8,469 nt of DNA, taken from contig CANRAC010000038.1 of the NCBI GenBank assembly GCA_947628495.1, forward strand, positions 1 to 8,469. Reading direction: 5' to 3'. The notes under the pieces were generated by a model. That model had not been told where the DNA came from. It made no database searches and was given only the letters and a program-made list of their open reading frames with translations. Made by a program: the position numbers and the translations under genes. This document shows, piece by piece, positions 1-6,683 of the stretch (the first letter of the stretch is position 1; the number at the start of each line of letters is the position of its first letter). Source of the stretch: an uncultured Bacilli bacterium. Lineage in GTDB: Bacteria > Bacillota_I > Bacilli_A > RF39 > UBA660.

Positions 1-13
1 TACCAATTTTTTA

Positions 14-69
14 TTGTATTTACTTTTCCATTTTATTTCTTTATTTTGTTAGTTGTATTTACTTTTCCA
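14..69. repeat. 17-bp exact direct repeat, two copies
   Basis: The 17-mer TTGTATTTACTTTTCCA occurs at 14-30 and again, identically, at 53-69, a period of 39 bases. Both copies lie beyond the lipoprotein gene's terminator. The first bases of the window include CCAATT (3-8), which resembles the end of the second copy (67-72), so a further degenerate unit may continue past the left edge. The region is very T-rich on the plus strand, but a 17-base identity is longer than low complexity alone would readily give. It could be a pair of protein-binding sites, the edge of a tandem array, or a repeat inside a gene that ends here. I see no CRISPR character: the unit is short and there are only two copies. 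Confidence 0.75.
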
Positions 70-78
70 ATTCACCAT

Positions 79-116
79 AAAAAAATAATAAAGCTAAATT
101 TCCGCTTTATTATTTT
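79..116 (-). terminator. Intrinsic terminator of the lipoprotein gene
   Basis: A perfect 13-bp inverted repeat pairs 82-94 with 104-116 around a 9-base loop (95-103). On the minus strand the hairpin runs straight into a T run (complement of A79-A85). The stem is AT-rich with two G-C pairs next to the loop. The first arm lies inside the last codons of the lipoprotein gene, and the stop codon at 94-96 is at the loop edge, so the terminator partly overlaps coding sequence. On the plus strand the T run after the hairpin is shorter, but weak bidirectional action is possible. Confidence 0.85.
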
Positions 117-924
117 CTGTTGTTGGCTTTATTTCAGGACTAACATTATTATCCATATTATTACTATTATTTCTTTTGTTTAATACTATGGCAATCATTA
201 AAATTAAAACTAAAATGATAATACCACAGCCAATATAAATATTAGTCAAGTTATAAAGTTCAAACTCAAAGTCAATAGTTTTGGTATCAGTAGCTGTTAA
301 GGTCCAAGTTAATTTTTTATTATCATCATTAGTGCTAGTGGCATTATTACTTAATGCTGAATAAGGTAAAGTTACATTAAAGCTTAAATCCATATTGCTC
401 ATCATACTTGAAAAATCAGCATCTGAACCAAAAGAATCTAAATCTAAAGAATTATCAGTATCAGCTTGAGTATCCCACTGCGTATCATCTAAATTAGCAT
501 CATTACTTAAATCACTATCTTCAGCATCAAATTTTAATTTTGCTGTATAAGTATTTTTAAGTAATCCTTTTTTTACTTTAAATATATACTTGCTTTCTGA
601 TTTTTCATCCATGATATTTGATAAACTATATTGGACATCACCCTCATTACTTACTTTATCAATATTAGCAATGTTTCTTTTAACAGTGAATCCTTTCATA
701 TTATCTTGATTGTAATCACTAATTGTAAAACCTTGGTCTTCTAATGATTTTTTATTATCAGCACTTAGTAATTCTTCATTACCTAATAAAGAAGAATTAA
801 CCGCATAAATAATAGAAAAATCCATTGACTTATCTTTTTTGATGTCCATATTAGCATTAAATTTAACACACCCAGTTAATAAAATGGCTATTAGACATGC
901 TACTACTAACTTAAATTTCTTCAT
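94..924 (-). CDS. LppM/DUF3153-like lipoprotein with C-terminal membrane helix
   Basis: A 276-residue predicted surface lipoprotein. A signal peptide (residues 1-18: two lysines, then a hydrophobic core) ends in the lipobox LLTGC, giving a lipidated Cys19. After it comes a segment KFNANMDIKKDKSMDFSI typical of LppM/DUF3153-type proteins, and a second conserved-looking block at about 180-224 (NVTLPYSAL, a short loop, then LTWTL). A hydrophobic helix at about 229-248 is followed by a short Asn-rich cytoplasmic tail. Residues 133-172, between the two halves, are very rich in Asp with Ser and Asn. Start: ATG at 924 is preceded by AAAGGAAG at 929-936. The gene lies 29 bases after truB, where ribF often sits in Firmicutes, and a promoter overlaps the truB stop, so it may be transcribed separately. 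The family assignment is from pattern memory, and the function is unknown; LppM in mycobacteria is linked to envelope and host interaction, which cannot be carried over here. Confidence 0.8.
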   Translation of the reverse strand: MKKFKLVVACLIAILLTGCVKFNANMDIKKDKSMDFSIIYAVNSSLLGNEELLSADNKKSLEDQGFTISDYNQDNMKGFTVKRNIANIDKVSNEGDVQYSLSNIMDEKSESKYIFKVKKGLLKNTYTAKLKFDAEDSDLSNDANLDDTQWDTQADTDNSLDLDSFGSDADFSSMMSNMDLSFNVTLPYSALSNNATSTNDDNKKLTWTLTATDTKTIDFEFELYNLTNIYIGCGIIILVLILMIAIVLNKRNNSNNMDNNVSPEIKPTTENNKAEI

Positions 925-947
925 TTTACTTCCTTTCTACTATCACC

Positions 948-956
948 ATTATATCA
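948..956 (-). promoter_or_regulatory. Extended -10 promoter for the lipoprotein gene, on the truB stop codon
   Basis: The minus strand reads TGATATAAT, a perfect TG-N-TATAAT extended -10. The TGA at 954-956 is also the truB stop codon. I see no good -35 at 16-18 bases, which extended -10 promoters can tolerate. A start near 941 would give a leader of about 17 nt containing the AAAGGAAG ribosome-binding site. In AT-rich DNA such matches arise by chance, but the position exactly between two genes of unrelated function supports it. Confidence 0.5.
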
Positions 957-1826
957 ATTTTTATCTAAATTGGTATTAAAAATACGATATGGCTTCTTTT
1001 TCGTCTTATCTTTGACATAAATTTGATATATTGCCACTACTTGATTCTGATATAAATAAACAGTCAAAGGATTGTTATCTAAATTAGGCATTAAAGCTCC
1101 ATTTTTTACTTTTTGATATTCAGATGTAGTTAATTCTTGGTGAGGAAAATCAGCTAAGACATCAGCTATTTTCAGATAATTATATTTTCCCTTTTCAATA
1201 TCTTCTAAAAGATAACTATTTTCGATAGCAAAGTTTCCTTGTTTAGTTCTAATTAAATCACTCATAGTGCCAATGGTTCCTAATTTTTTACAAATATCGG
1301 TTATTAAACTTCGAATATATGTCCCTTTAGAAACTGTTACTTTAAACTTAATAGTATCTTCATAAAATTCTAATAATTCTATATGGGAAATAAAAATTTC
1401 TCTTTTAGGTAGTTCAACTTTTTCGTTATTCCGCGCATATTCATAGAGTTTTTTGCCATTTACTTTAACAGCTGAATAAATGGGAACCTCTTGAATGCTA
1501 GACCCCATAAAAGATTCTAGTACGTTTTGAATCTGCTTTTTAGTTAAAAAAGGAATAGTTTGTTGATCGATTATTTTCCCTGTTACATCACCACTATCTG
1601 TTTGCATGCCCAACTTAATCGAAGCGATATACTCTTTAGTAGTAGACGTTAACATTTCACATAGTTTTAAAGCTTCATCTACACAAACGACTAAAACCCC
1701 ACTGGCAATAGGATCTAAAGTACCCGTATGCCCTATTTTTTTCGTATTTAAAATTTTATTTAATTTATTGACTACATCGCGACTTGTCGAACCTTTTTCT
1801 TTATTAACAATAATTATTTGATTCAT
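954..1826 (-). CDS. truB: tRNA pseudouridine(55) synthase TruB
   Basis: This enzyme converts U55 of the T-loop to pseudouridine in nearly all elongator tRNAs and also acts as a tRNA folding chaperone in the cytoplasm. The 290-residue protein has the family motifs in order: GHTGTLDPIASGVL at 32-45 with the catalytic Asp38, YSAVKVNGKKLYEYAR at 117-132, and KGTYIRSL at 167-174. The C-terminal part from about 225 corresponds to the PUA-like RNA-binding domain and is slightly short compared with the roughly 300 residues usual in Bacilli. The start ATG at 1826 overlaps the rbfA stop as ATGA (1823-1826). No good Shine-Dalgarno precedes it, so translation is probably coupled to rbfA. The stop TGA lies inside a candidate promoter for the next gene. 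In most Firmicutes ribF follows; here it does not. Confidence 0.97.
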   Translation of the reverse strand: MNQIIIVNKEKGSTSRDVVNKLNKILNTKKIGHTGTLDPIASGVLVVCVDEALKLCEMLTSTTKEYIASIKLGMQTDSGDVTGKIIDQQTIPFLTKKQIQNVLESFMGSSIQEVPIYSAVKVNGKKLYEYARNNEKVELPKREIFISHIELLEFYEDTIKFKVTVSKGTYIRSLITDICKKLGTIGTMSDLIRTKQGNFAIENSYLLEDIEKGKYNYLKIADVLADFPHQELTTSEYQKVKNGALMPNLDNNPLTVYLYQNQVVAIYQIYVKDKTKKKPYRIFNTNLDKN

Positions 1827-2176
1827 ATTTCATCTTTTTCTTCATGAAGATTTTGAATAATTCTTTCAATATTATTGCCATACTCAATAGATTTATCAAA
1901 GCAAAAAGAAATCTTTGGGGTGTGTCTTATATCTATTCTCTGGGCTATTTCTTTACGAATAAAACCAGCTGCTTCCTCTAATTCTTTTTGAATCTTATTT
2001 TTATCTTCTTCGTTCATTAAAGTAAAATAGACTTTTGCAAAACTTAAATCACTAGTTACCTCCGCACCGGTAATTGTTACAGTTTTAAAATTATAATCAC
2101 GGGATTCGTTTTGTAATATATCACTTACTTCTTTTGCTATTTGACTAGCTATTCTTTTAATCTTAATATCTGACAT
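1823..2176 (-). CDS. rbfA: 30S ribosome-binding factor RbfA
   Basis: A KH-domain protein that binds the 30S subunit near helix 1 and the 3' end of 16S rRNA and assists late 30S maturation, especially in the cold. The 117-residue product has the expected length and family blocks: VTITGAEVTSDLSFAKVYFT at about 35-54, and AAGFIRKEIAQRIDIRHTPK at about 69-88, followed by ISFCFDKSIEYGNNIERI. I place the start at ATG 2176 because AGGTGAT (2181-2187) lies four bases upstream. A longer reading from the GTG at 2185 would put the start codon inside that ribosome-binding site. The stop overlaps truB by four bases. It is separated from infB by a terminator and an overlapping promoter, so rbfA-truB may form its own transcription unit. 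Confidence 0.96.
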   Translation of the reverse strand: MSDIKIKRIASQIAKEVSDILQNESRDYNFKTVTITGAEVTSDLSFAKVYFTLMNEEDKNKIQKELEEAAGFIRKEIAQRIDIRHTPKISFCFDKSIEYGNNIERIIQNLHEEKDEI

Positions 2177-2180
2177 GTTA

Positions 2181-2187
2181 ATCACCT
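2181..2187 (-). promoter_or_regulatory. Ribosome-binding site fixing the rbfA start
   Basis: The minus strand reads AGGTGAT, a seven-base match to the 16S rRNA tail, four bases before ATG 2176. The GTG start at 2185 lies within this site and is therefore ruled out as the main start. If the promoter at 2194-2222 is used, the transcript would begin almost at the first base of this site, giving a leader of about 11 nt. Confidence 0.8.
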
Positions 2188-2193
2188 AAAAAA

Positions 2194-2222
2194 AGTATAT
2201 CAAAAAAGAGATTTTAAAACAA
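2194..2222 (-). promoter_or_regulatory. rbfA-truB promoter interleaved with the infB terminator
   Basis: On the minus strand a -35 element TTGTTT (2217-2222) is followed after exactly 17 bases by TATACT (2194-2199), and the -10 is extended as TGATATACT (2194-2202). The -35 begins in the last stem bases and loop of the infB terminator hairpin, and the spacer contains the hairpin's second arm and T run. Predicted transcription start is near 2187. The match is good for a vegetative sigma factor, but no start-site data can be read from sequence alone. Confidence 0.6.
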
Positions 2223-2228
2223 TCTCTT
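2202..2228 (-). terminator. Intrinsic terminator after infB
   Basis: A perfect 8-bp stem (2206-2213 with 2221-2228, AAGAGATT/AATCTCTT) closes a 7-base loop. The minus strand continues through the stem's final TT into a T run (complement of A2202-A2207). It starts three bases beyond the infB stop codon. The stem has only two G-C pairs, so read-through into rbfA is likely, and termination may depend on NusA. The plus-strand side lacks a comparable T run, which supports minus-strand function. Confidence 0.75.
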
Positions 2229-2231
2229 CAT

Positions 2232-4355
2232 TTAGACTCTTTTTATTTCCACCATTTCATAGCATTCAATAACATCTTTTTCTTTTAAATCATTAAAAGC
2301 TTCTAACGTAATACCACACTCAAAACCTTTTTTAACTTCTTTTGCAGCATCTTTTCCTCTTTGGACACTGGATATTTTACCATCATGAATAATAACGCCA
2401 TCGCGAATTACACGGGCACTTGAAGCATTTTTAATAATTCCGTCGGTTACATATGATCCAGCAATAGTACCAACTTTGGAAAACTTAAATATTTGTCTTA
2501 CCTCGGCAGTTCCTAGAATTTTTTCTTCAAATTCGGGATCTAACATACCTTTCATGGCTAGTTCCATTTCCTCTACTACTTTATATATAATAGTATATAA
2601 ACGGATTTCCACGGAATATTCCTTAGCAATTTCTTTAGTCATAGCACTTGGCGAAACATTAAAACCAATTACAATAGCATTGGAAGCATTAGCTAAAACA
2701 ATATCACTTTCTGTAATAGTTCCAATTCCCGAACGAATTACATTAACTTTTACTCCCTCAACATCGATTTTTTCTAAAGCATTTCTTACTGCTTCTTCGC
2801 TGCCTCGCACATCAGCTTTTAAAACTACATTTATCTCTTTATTACCGGCATTAATATGATCAAATAAATCATCTAAAGAAACAACTTCTTTTTTATTTTT
2901 ATTTTCTTTAGCTGTCGCCTCTCTTTTAGCAGCGATAGTTTTAGCTTGGCTTTCCGTTTCAAAAGCCATAAATTTATCTCCCGCCGAAGGATTGCCCGAA
3001 AGACCTGTAATTTCTACCGGCGTTGATGGCCCCGCTTCAACTACTTGTTCACCTAAATCATTTTTCATAGTACGAACTCTACCAAAATAATGGCCTACAA
3101 CAATTGGATCCCCAATTCTTAAAGTTCCATTTTGAATAAGAATAGAGGCGATACCACCAATATTTTTATCTATTTTAGATTCAATTACAGAACCCATTGC
3201 GTATCTTTTTGGATTAGCTTTAAGTTCATTCATTTGGGCAATTGTAGATATAGTTTCTAAAAGTAAATCTACACCTTCTCCTGATTTGGCCGAGATATTT
3301 ACAAATGGAACATTTCCACCCCATTCTTCCGGTGTAATATTTATTTCCGCCATTTCGGTTCTAATTTTTTCAGGATTCGCATTAGGTTTATCTATTTTAT
3401 TAACAGCCACAATAATTGGTACTTTAGCCGAAGTAGCATGATCGACAGCTTCTTTAGTTTGGGGCATTACCCCATCATCAGCTGAAACGATAATAACAAC
3501 GATATCGGTGACACTCGCACCACGAGCACGCATTTCGGTAAAAGCCGCATGACCCGGAGTATCAATAAAAGTTATCTTTTCTCCATTTTTTGTAACTTGG
3601 TAAGCCCCAATATGTTGTGTAATCCCGCCAAATTCTGTATCAACTACCGAAGAAGAACGAATATAATCTAAAAGGGTTGTTTTACCATGATCAACATGAC
3701 CCATAATAGTAACAACAGGGGGACGTTTTACTAAATCTTTTTCATCATCAATAACTTCGTATTCTTCAAAGTTAGCTAAATCGCGAGTTGAATCTTTCTT
3801 TAAAGTTTTATTATATTCTAACGCGATAATCTCCGCATTTTCATAATCAATAGATTGGTTTAAAGAAAGCAGTAAACCAGATGACATTAATTTACCTATT
3901 ACTTCAACACCACTAACATTAAGGGCACTTGCTAAATCAGCCACAGTCATTCCCTCATGATATAAAATAATATCTTCATTTTCATCATTAGTTTTTAATT
4001 TTGCTTTATGCTTGTACATCGCTTTTCTTTTATTTAAAAACTCTTCTTTGTTGTTGCTATTAGTACTCTTCTTTTTTAATTTTTGTTTACGAACATTATC
4101 ATCAACAGCATTTTTAACGCTTGATAATTCCATTATTTCATCTACAGCTTGATCAATAACGTCTTCTTCTTCTAAAGATGTATCATTTTCCGTACTAATT
4201 AGACTAAAGACATTATCCAAAATAATAACATCGTCTTCTTCTAAAAAATCTGTGGCACTTCCCGCTTTCATGCCCATTTCTTTACATTTTTTCAAAACTT
4301 CTGCTACCGTTAAATTCATCGAATCCGCATATTCTTTAACACTCATGTAACCCAT
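2232..4355 (-). CDS. infB: Translation initiation factor IF-2
   Basis: The GTPase that brings fMet-tRNA to the 30S subunit and promotes joining of the 50S subunit. The 707-residue protein has two small IF2_N-type helical modules (about 4-50 and 136-186), joined by an acidic then Lys-rich linker (about 60-125). The G domain follows with all motifs: G1 GHVDHGKT 219-226, G2 Thr246 in [10 protein letters not shown]3 DTPGH 265-269, G4 NKID 319-322, G5 SAK 355-357. Domain II (about 385-470), domain III (about 505-600) and the fMet-tRNA-binding C2 domain (about 610-707) complete the protein. Length is close to other Firmicute IF-2 proteins. The ATG at 4355 has AGGAGG seven bases upstream. It lies 15 bases after ylxR, with no ylxQ gene between them, and ends just ahead of an intrinsic terminator. 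Confidence 0.99.
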   Translation of the reverse strand: MGYMSVKEYADSMNLTVAEVLKKCKEMGMKAGSATDFLEEDDVIILDNVFSLISTENDTSLEEEDVIDQAVDEIMELSSVKNAVDDNVRKQKLKKKSTNSNNKEEFLNKRKAMYKHKAKLKTNDENEDIILYHEGMTVADLASALNVSGVEVIGKLMSSGLLLSLNQSIDYENAEIIALEYNKTLKKDSTRDLANFEEYEVIDDEKDLVKRPPVVTIMGHVDHGKTTLLDYIRSSSVVDTEFGGITQHIGAYQVTKNGEKITFIDTPGHAAFTEMRARGASVTDIVVIIVSADDGVMPQTKEAVDHATSAKVPIIVAVNKIDKPNANPEKIRTEMAEINITPEEWGGNVPFVNISAKSGEGVDLLLETISTIAQMNELKANPKRYAMGSVIESKIDKNIGGIASILIQNGTLRIGDPIVVGHYFGRVRTMKNDLGEQVVEAGPSTPVEITGLSGNPSAGDKFMAFETESQAKTIAAKREATAKENKNKKEVVSLDDLFDHINAGNKEINVVLKADVRGSEEAVRNALEKIDVEGVKVNVIRSGIGTITESDIVLANASNAIVIGFNVSPSAMTKEIAKEYSVEIRLYTIIYKVVEEMELAMKGMLDPEFEEKILGTAEVRQIFKFSKVGTIAGSYVTDGIIKNASSARVIRDGVIIHDGKISSVQRGKDAAKEVKKGFECGITLEAFNDLKEKDVIECYEMVEIKRV

Positions 4356-4370
4356 ATATCTTCCTCCTTC

Positions 4371-4631
4371 TTATTTTATTAAATTTATTAAATCATCATA
4401 CACCTGATCTTCAACACTTACTTCTAATACTCGATCAAGCACCTTACTTTGCCGAGCCTTATTTATTACTTCAAGATCTTTTTTTAAGTAGGCTCCTTTA
4501 CCATTTAGTTTTCCCGTTAAATCAACAACTACTTGTTTATCAGGAGTCCTAACAATTCGAATTAAATCTTTTTTCTCGCACTTTTCTTTGGTGACAACAC
4601 AAGTGCGCATGGGAATTTTTTTTACTTTCAT
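4371..4631 (-). CDS. rnpM: YlxR-family RNA-binding protein (RNase P modulator RnpM)
   Basis: A small basic cytoplasmic protein of the YlxR (DUF448) family. In Bacillus subtilis this protein, renamed RnpM, binds the RNA subunit of RNase P and lowers its activity. The 86-residue product is full length and shows the family signature: IPMRTCVVT at 6-14, DLIRIVRTPD at 22-31 and GKGAYL at 44-49. The ribosome-binding site AGGAGG shares bases with the TAG stop of the upstream DHH gene, so the two are probably translationally coupled. In most Firmicutes the L7Ae-like gene ylxQ follows directly; here infB begins 15 bases later. Confidence 0.95.
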   Translation of the reverse strand: MKVKKIPMRTCVVTKEKCEKKDLIRIVRTPDKQVVVDLTGKLNGKGAYLKKDLEVINKARQSKVLDRVLEVSVEDQVYDDLINLIK

Positions 4632-4639
4632 AAGTCCTC

Positions 4640-5557
4640 CTAACTGAAAAATTTCTTAATTAATTTTTTTTCGTTCTCGGAATTCAAATCACATGACGCC
4701 GCAAATTTATGACCATATCCATTAAATTCTTTAGCCATATTTTTAACTTCTATAACATTATTAATACTTCTAAATGATATGGTTTCATTATCAACAGCCA
4801 TATATATTAAGACATCGCAACTTTTATTATCACTTAATTTATCTGCCAAGCTATTACGATAATCATAAAGTCCATAAATAATCCCATAATTAATATTATC
4901 GATATTTTTATAAATAACTCTTTTAATTAAATTATCTAAATAGTTTTTTTCTTCTGCTAGTTGTTCCTTAATCCAATTTTTTTCTTCCTCACTATAAATA
5001 AAATGATGTGATATTAAATTCAATTTATCGACAAAGTGATTTATATACCCCACAATTCCAAGTTTGTGCAATAAAGTTTCTAAATAATAGGCATCTAAAT
5101 TGTTTTCTTCTTTCCACTTCCAGGTATCATGTGAATTTGTTAATAAGACAAATTCTTTTAATGTTTTATTAGGAAGTAACAAATCATGATGTTTAGTTAA
5201 ATATTCATAAAATAAACTTGTTGCACATTTATCTAAATTAATATTTATAAAACGATAGTCTTTATCTTTTATTTTTTCTAAATTAGATATATGATGATCA
5301 ATAACTACTAATTTATTAACTAAATCTTCCTTATCATCAATTTTATCTAGTAAATCAACACTTGGACATAAATCAGTAATATAAATTTTTTCATAACTTA
5401 AATATTCCTCATTATCAATAAAATCATTGAGTTGCCAATCTAAATCTCTAAAATTTTTACAAAAAGTATAATCTACTTCATCATAACAAATTTTACTTAG
5501 AATAATACAACCTAATCCATCTGGATCAGCTTTATGAGAAAATATTTTTATAGGCAT
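4640..5557 (-). CDS. DHH/DHHA1 phosphoesterase, NrnB-like oligoribonuclease
   Basis: A predicted manganese-dependent phosphoesterase of the DHH superfamily. Closest resemblance by eye is to B. subtilis NrnB (YngD), which degrades short RNA oligomers. With the start at 5557 it is 305 residues. Metal-binding motifs are present: HKADPDG at 8-14, ITDL with Asp62, VIDHH at 85-89 and SHDTWKW with Asp144, plus the ATSLFYEYL helix (112-120) typical of this branch. The DHHA1-type end has NGYGHKFAAS (279-288), with Tyr where the usual GGGH motif has Gly. The ATG at 5557 has AGAGGTGATC at 5560-5569; an in-frame upstream ATG at 5590 would overlap the end of nusA and is less likely. It lies 10 bases after nusA, and its stop overlaps the ylxR ribosome-binding site. 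An nrn-type gene between nusA and ylxR is not the order I know. Substrate (nanoRNA, pAp or a cyclic dinucleotide product) is inferred, not visible. Confidence 0.88.
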   Translation of the reverse strand: MPIKIFSHKADPDGLGCIILSKICYDEVDYTFCKNFRDLDWQLNDFIDNEEYLSYEKIYITDLCPSVDLLDKIDDKEDLVNKLVVIDHHISNLEKIKDKDYRFININLDKCATSLFYEYLTKHHDLLLPNKTLKEFVLLTNSHDTWKWKEENNLDAYYLETLLHKLGIVGYINHFVDKLNLISHHFIYSEEEKNWIKEQLAEEKNYLDNLIKRVIYKNIDNINYGIIYGLYDYRNSLADKLSDNKSCDVLIYMAVDNETISFRSINNVIEVKNMAKEFNGYGHKFAASCDLNSENEKKLIKKFFS

Positions 5558-5559
5558 TA

Positions 5560-5569
5560 GATCACCTCT
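5560..5569 (-). promoter_or_regulatory. Ribosome-binding site fixing the DHH gene start
   Basis: The minus strand reads AGAGGTGATC, a near-complete complement of the 16S rRNA tail, two bases before ATG 5557. Its first two bases belong to the nusA stop codon TAG (5568-5570). This supports the start at 5557 over the upstream ATG at 5590, and implies coupled translation of nusA and the phosphoesterase. Confidence 0.85.
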
Positions 5570-6683
5570 ATTCTTTATTTCCTTCTTCATTTATTTGACT
5601 TAAAGTTTTAACACTTATTTTATATTTGGTTAAACGACTAGCCAATTTAACATTGTTTCCTTTTTTTCCAATAGCTAAAGAGAAATTACTATCATCAAAA
5701 ATAGCTAAAGCTTCTTTTTTCTTTTCATCAGTTATATTAACGATAGCATTTTTAGCAGGAGATAAAGCATTAGTAATAAATTCCACTGGATCTTTACTAT
5801 ATAATACTAAATCTACTTTTTCCCCATTTAGTTCTTTTAAAATATTGCCAATACGACTTCCTCTTTCGCCAATACAAGCTCCAATAGGGTCAATATTTTC
5901 TTCTTCTGAGTAAACGGCAACTTTACTTCTAACTCCCGCCTCCCGTGCAACTGAGTATAACATAATAGTGCCATCGGCAAGTTCAGGAATTTCACTTTCA
6001 AATAATCTTTTTACAAAGCCATAATGTTTACGTGAAAGTAAAATTAAAGGTCCTTTCGTCCCAGCTTCCACTTTGGTTACATAAACTTTAATAGAAGAAC
6101 CCATTTTCACTTCTTCTCCTGGAATCATTTCGCTTTTAGGTAATATTCCTCTAGTTCTTCCTAATTCAACATAGTAGTTTTTAGAATCTTCCATGGCTAA
6201 AGTTCCGACCATTAATTCATCTTGTTTGTCTGAAAATTCTTCGATAATGCTATTTCTTTCAGCCTCTCTTATTTTTTGAGTAACTACTTGTTTAGCCGTA
6301 CTTGCGGCAACTCGACCAAAATCAGCTGGAGTTACTTCTTTTTGAATTGTTTCCCCAATTTTAATATCTGGTACTATTTTTTTCGCATCTTCTAAAAGAA
6401 TCTGAGCATCAGGATTAATTTCTGGTTCTGTATAAGTTATATTTCCTTCTTCATCAACAATTTCTTCGCCATCAATATAATCTTCAACAACAACTAAATA
6501 AGAAAAAACTTTAATATCGCCCGTTTCGCGATTTATATCAACTTTAACGTTCGTTTTCGAATCAAAATTCTTTTTATAGGCCGTAGCTAAAGCTTGCTCC
6601 ATTGCTTCAAAGACAATATCTTTAGAAATTCCTTTTTCTTGGGTAATGTGCTCTACAGCTTTAATAAATTCTTTACTATTCAT
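5568..6683 (-). CDS. nusA: Transcription termination/antitermination factor NusA
   Basis: NusA binds RNA polymerase and the nascent RNA, strengthens pausing and intrinsic termination, and takes part in antitermination complexes. With the start at 6683 the product is 371 residues, the usual Firmicute length without the C-terminal acidic repeats of E. coli NusA. It has the RNAP-binding N-terminal domain (about 1-130), an S1 domain (about 152-222), KH1 with IGACIGERGSRI (267-278) and KH2 with LAIGKKGNNVKLASRLT (336-352). The start ATG at 6683 lies nine bases after AAGGAGA (6692-6698). An upstream ATG at 6692 abuts that site and would leave no spacing. The gene overlaps the end of rimP by eight bases. 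In B. subtilis NusA represses its own operon through a leader terminator; the hairpin at 6967-6992 is a candidate for the same here. Confidence 0.99.
   Translation of the reverse strand: MNSKEFIKAVEHITQEKGISKDIVFEAMEQALATAYKKNFDSKTNVKVDINRETGDIKVFSYLVVVEDYIDGEEIVDEEGNITYTEPEINPDAQILLEDAKKIVPDIKIGETIQKEVTPADFGRVAASTAKQVVTQKIREAERNSIIEEFSDKQDELMVGTLAMEDSKNYYVELGRTRGILPKSEMIPGEEVKMGSSIKVYVTKVEAGTKGPLILLSRKHYGFVKRLFESEIPELADGTIMLYSVAREAGVRSKVAVYSEEENIDPIGACIGERGSRIGNILKELNGEKVDLVLYSKDPVEFITNALSPAKNAIVNITDEKKKEALAIFDDSNFSLAIGKKGNNVKLASRLTKYKISVKTLSQINEEGNKE

Noticed and set aside
14..69. CRISPR-like arrangement of repeats
   Set aside because: Only two 17-base units with a 22-base gap, no palindromic repeat character and no cas genes.
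1..80. Possible 3' end of a convergent plus-strand gene (frame 3, ending in a TAA at 78-80 just before the terminator hairpin)
   Set aside because: The translation is a Phe/Tyr/Ile string that T-rich DNA gives in any frame. Frame 1 is also open and continues into the lipoprotein gene. No start or conserved feature is in the window, so it cannot be supported.
1606..1821. Plus-strand 71-codon ORF inside truB
   Set aside because: It lies antisense to the well-supported catalytic region of truB, and its translation has no recognisable features.
2476..2859. Plus-strand 127-codon ORF inside infB
   Set aside because: Antisense to conserved IF-2 domains, with a Ser/Leu/Ile-rich translation typical of a shadow frame and no ribosome-binding site noted.
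5558..5590. Longer N-terminus of the DHH protein from ATG 5590
   Set aside because: It would overlap nusA by 23 bases, and the added residues do not belong to the DHH fold, whereas ATG 5557 has a near-perfect ribosome-binding site.
5626..5913. Plus-strand 95-codon ORF inside nusA
   Set aside because: Antisense to the NusA KH domains; no independent coding evidence.
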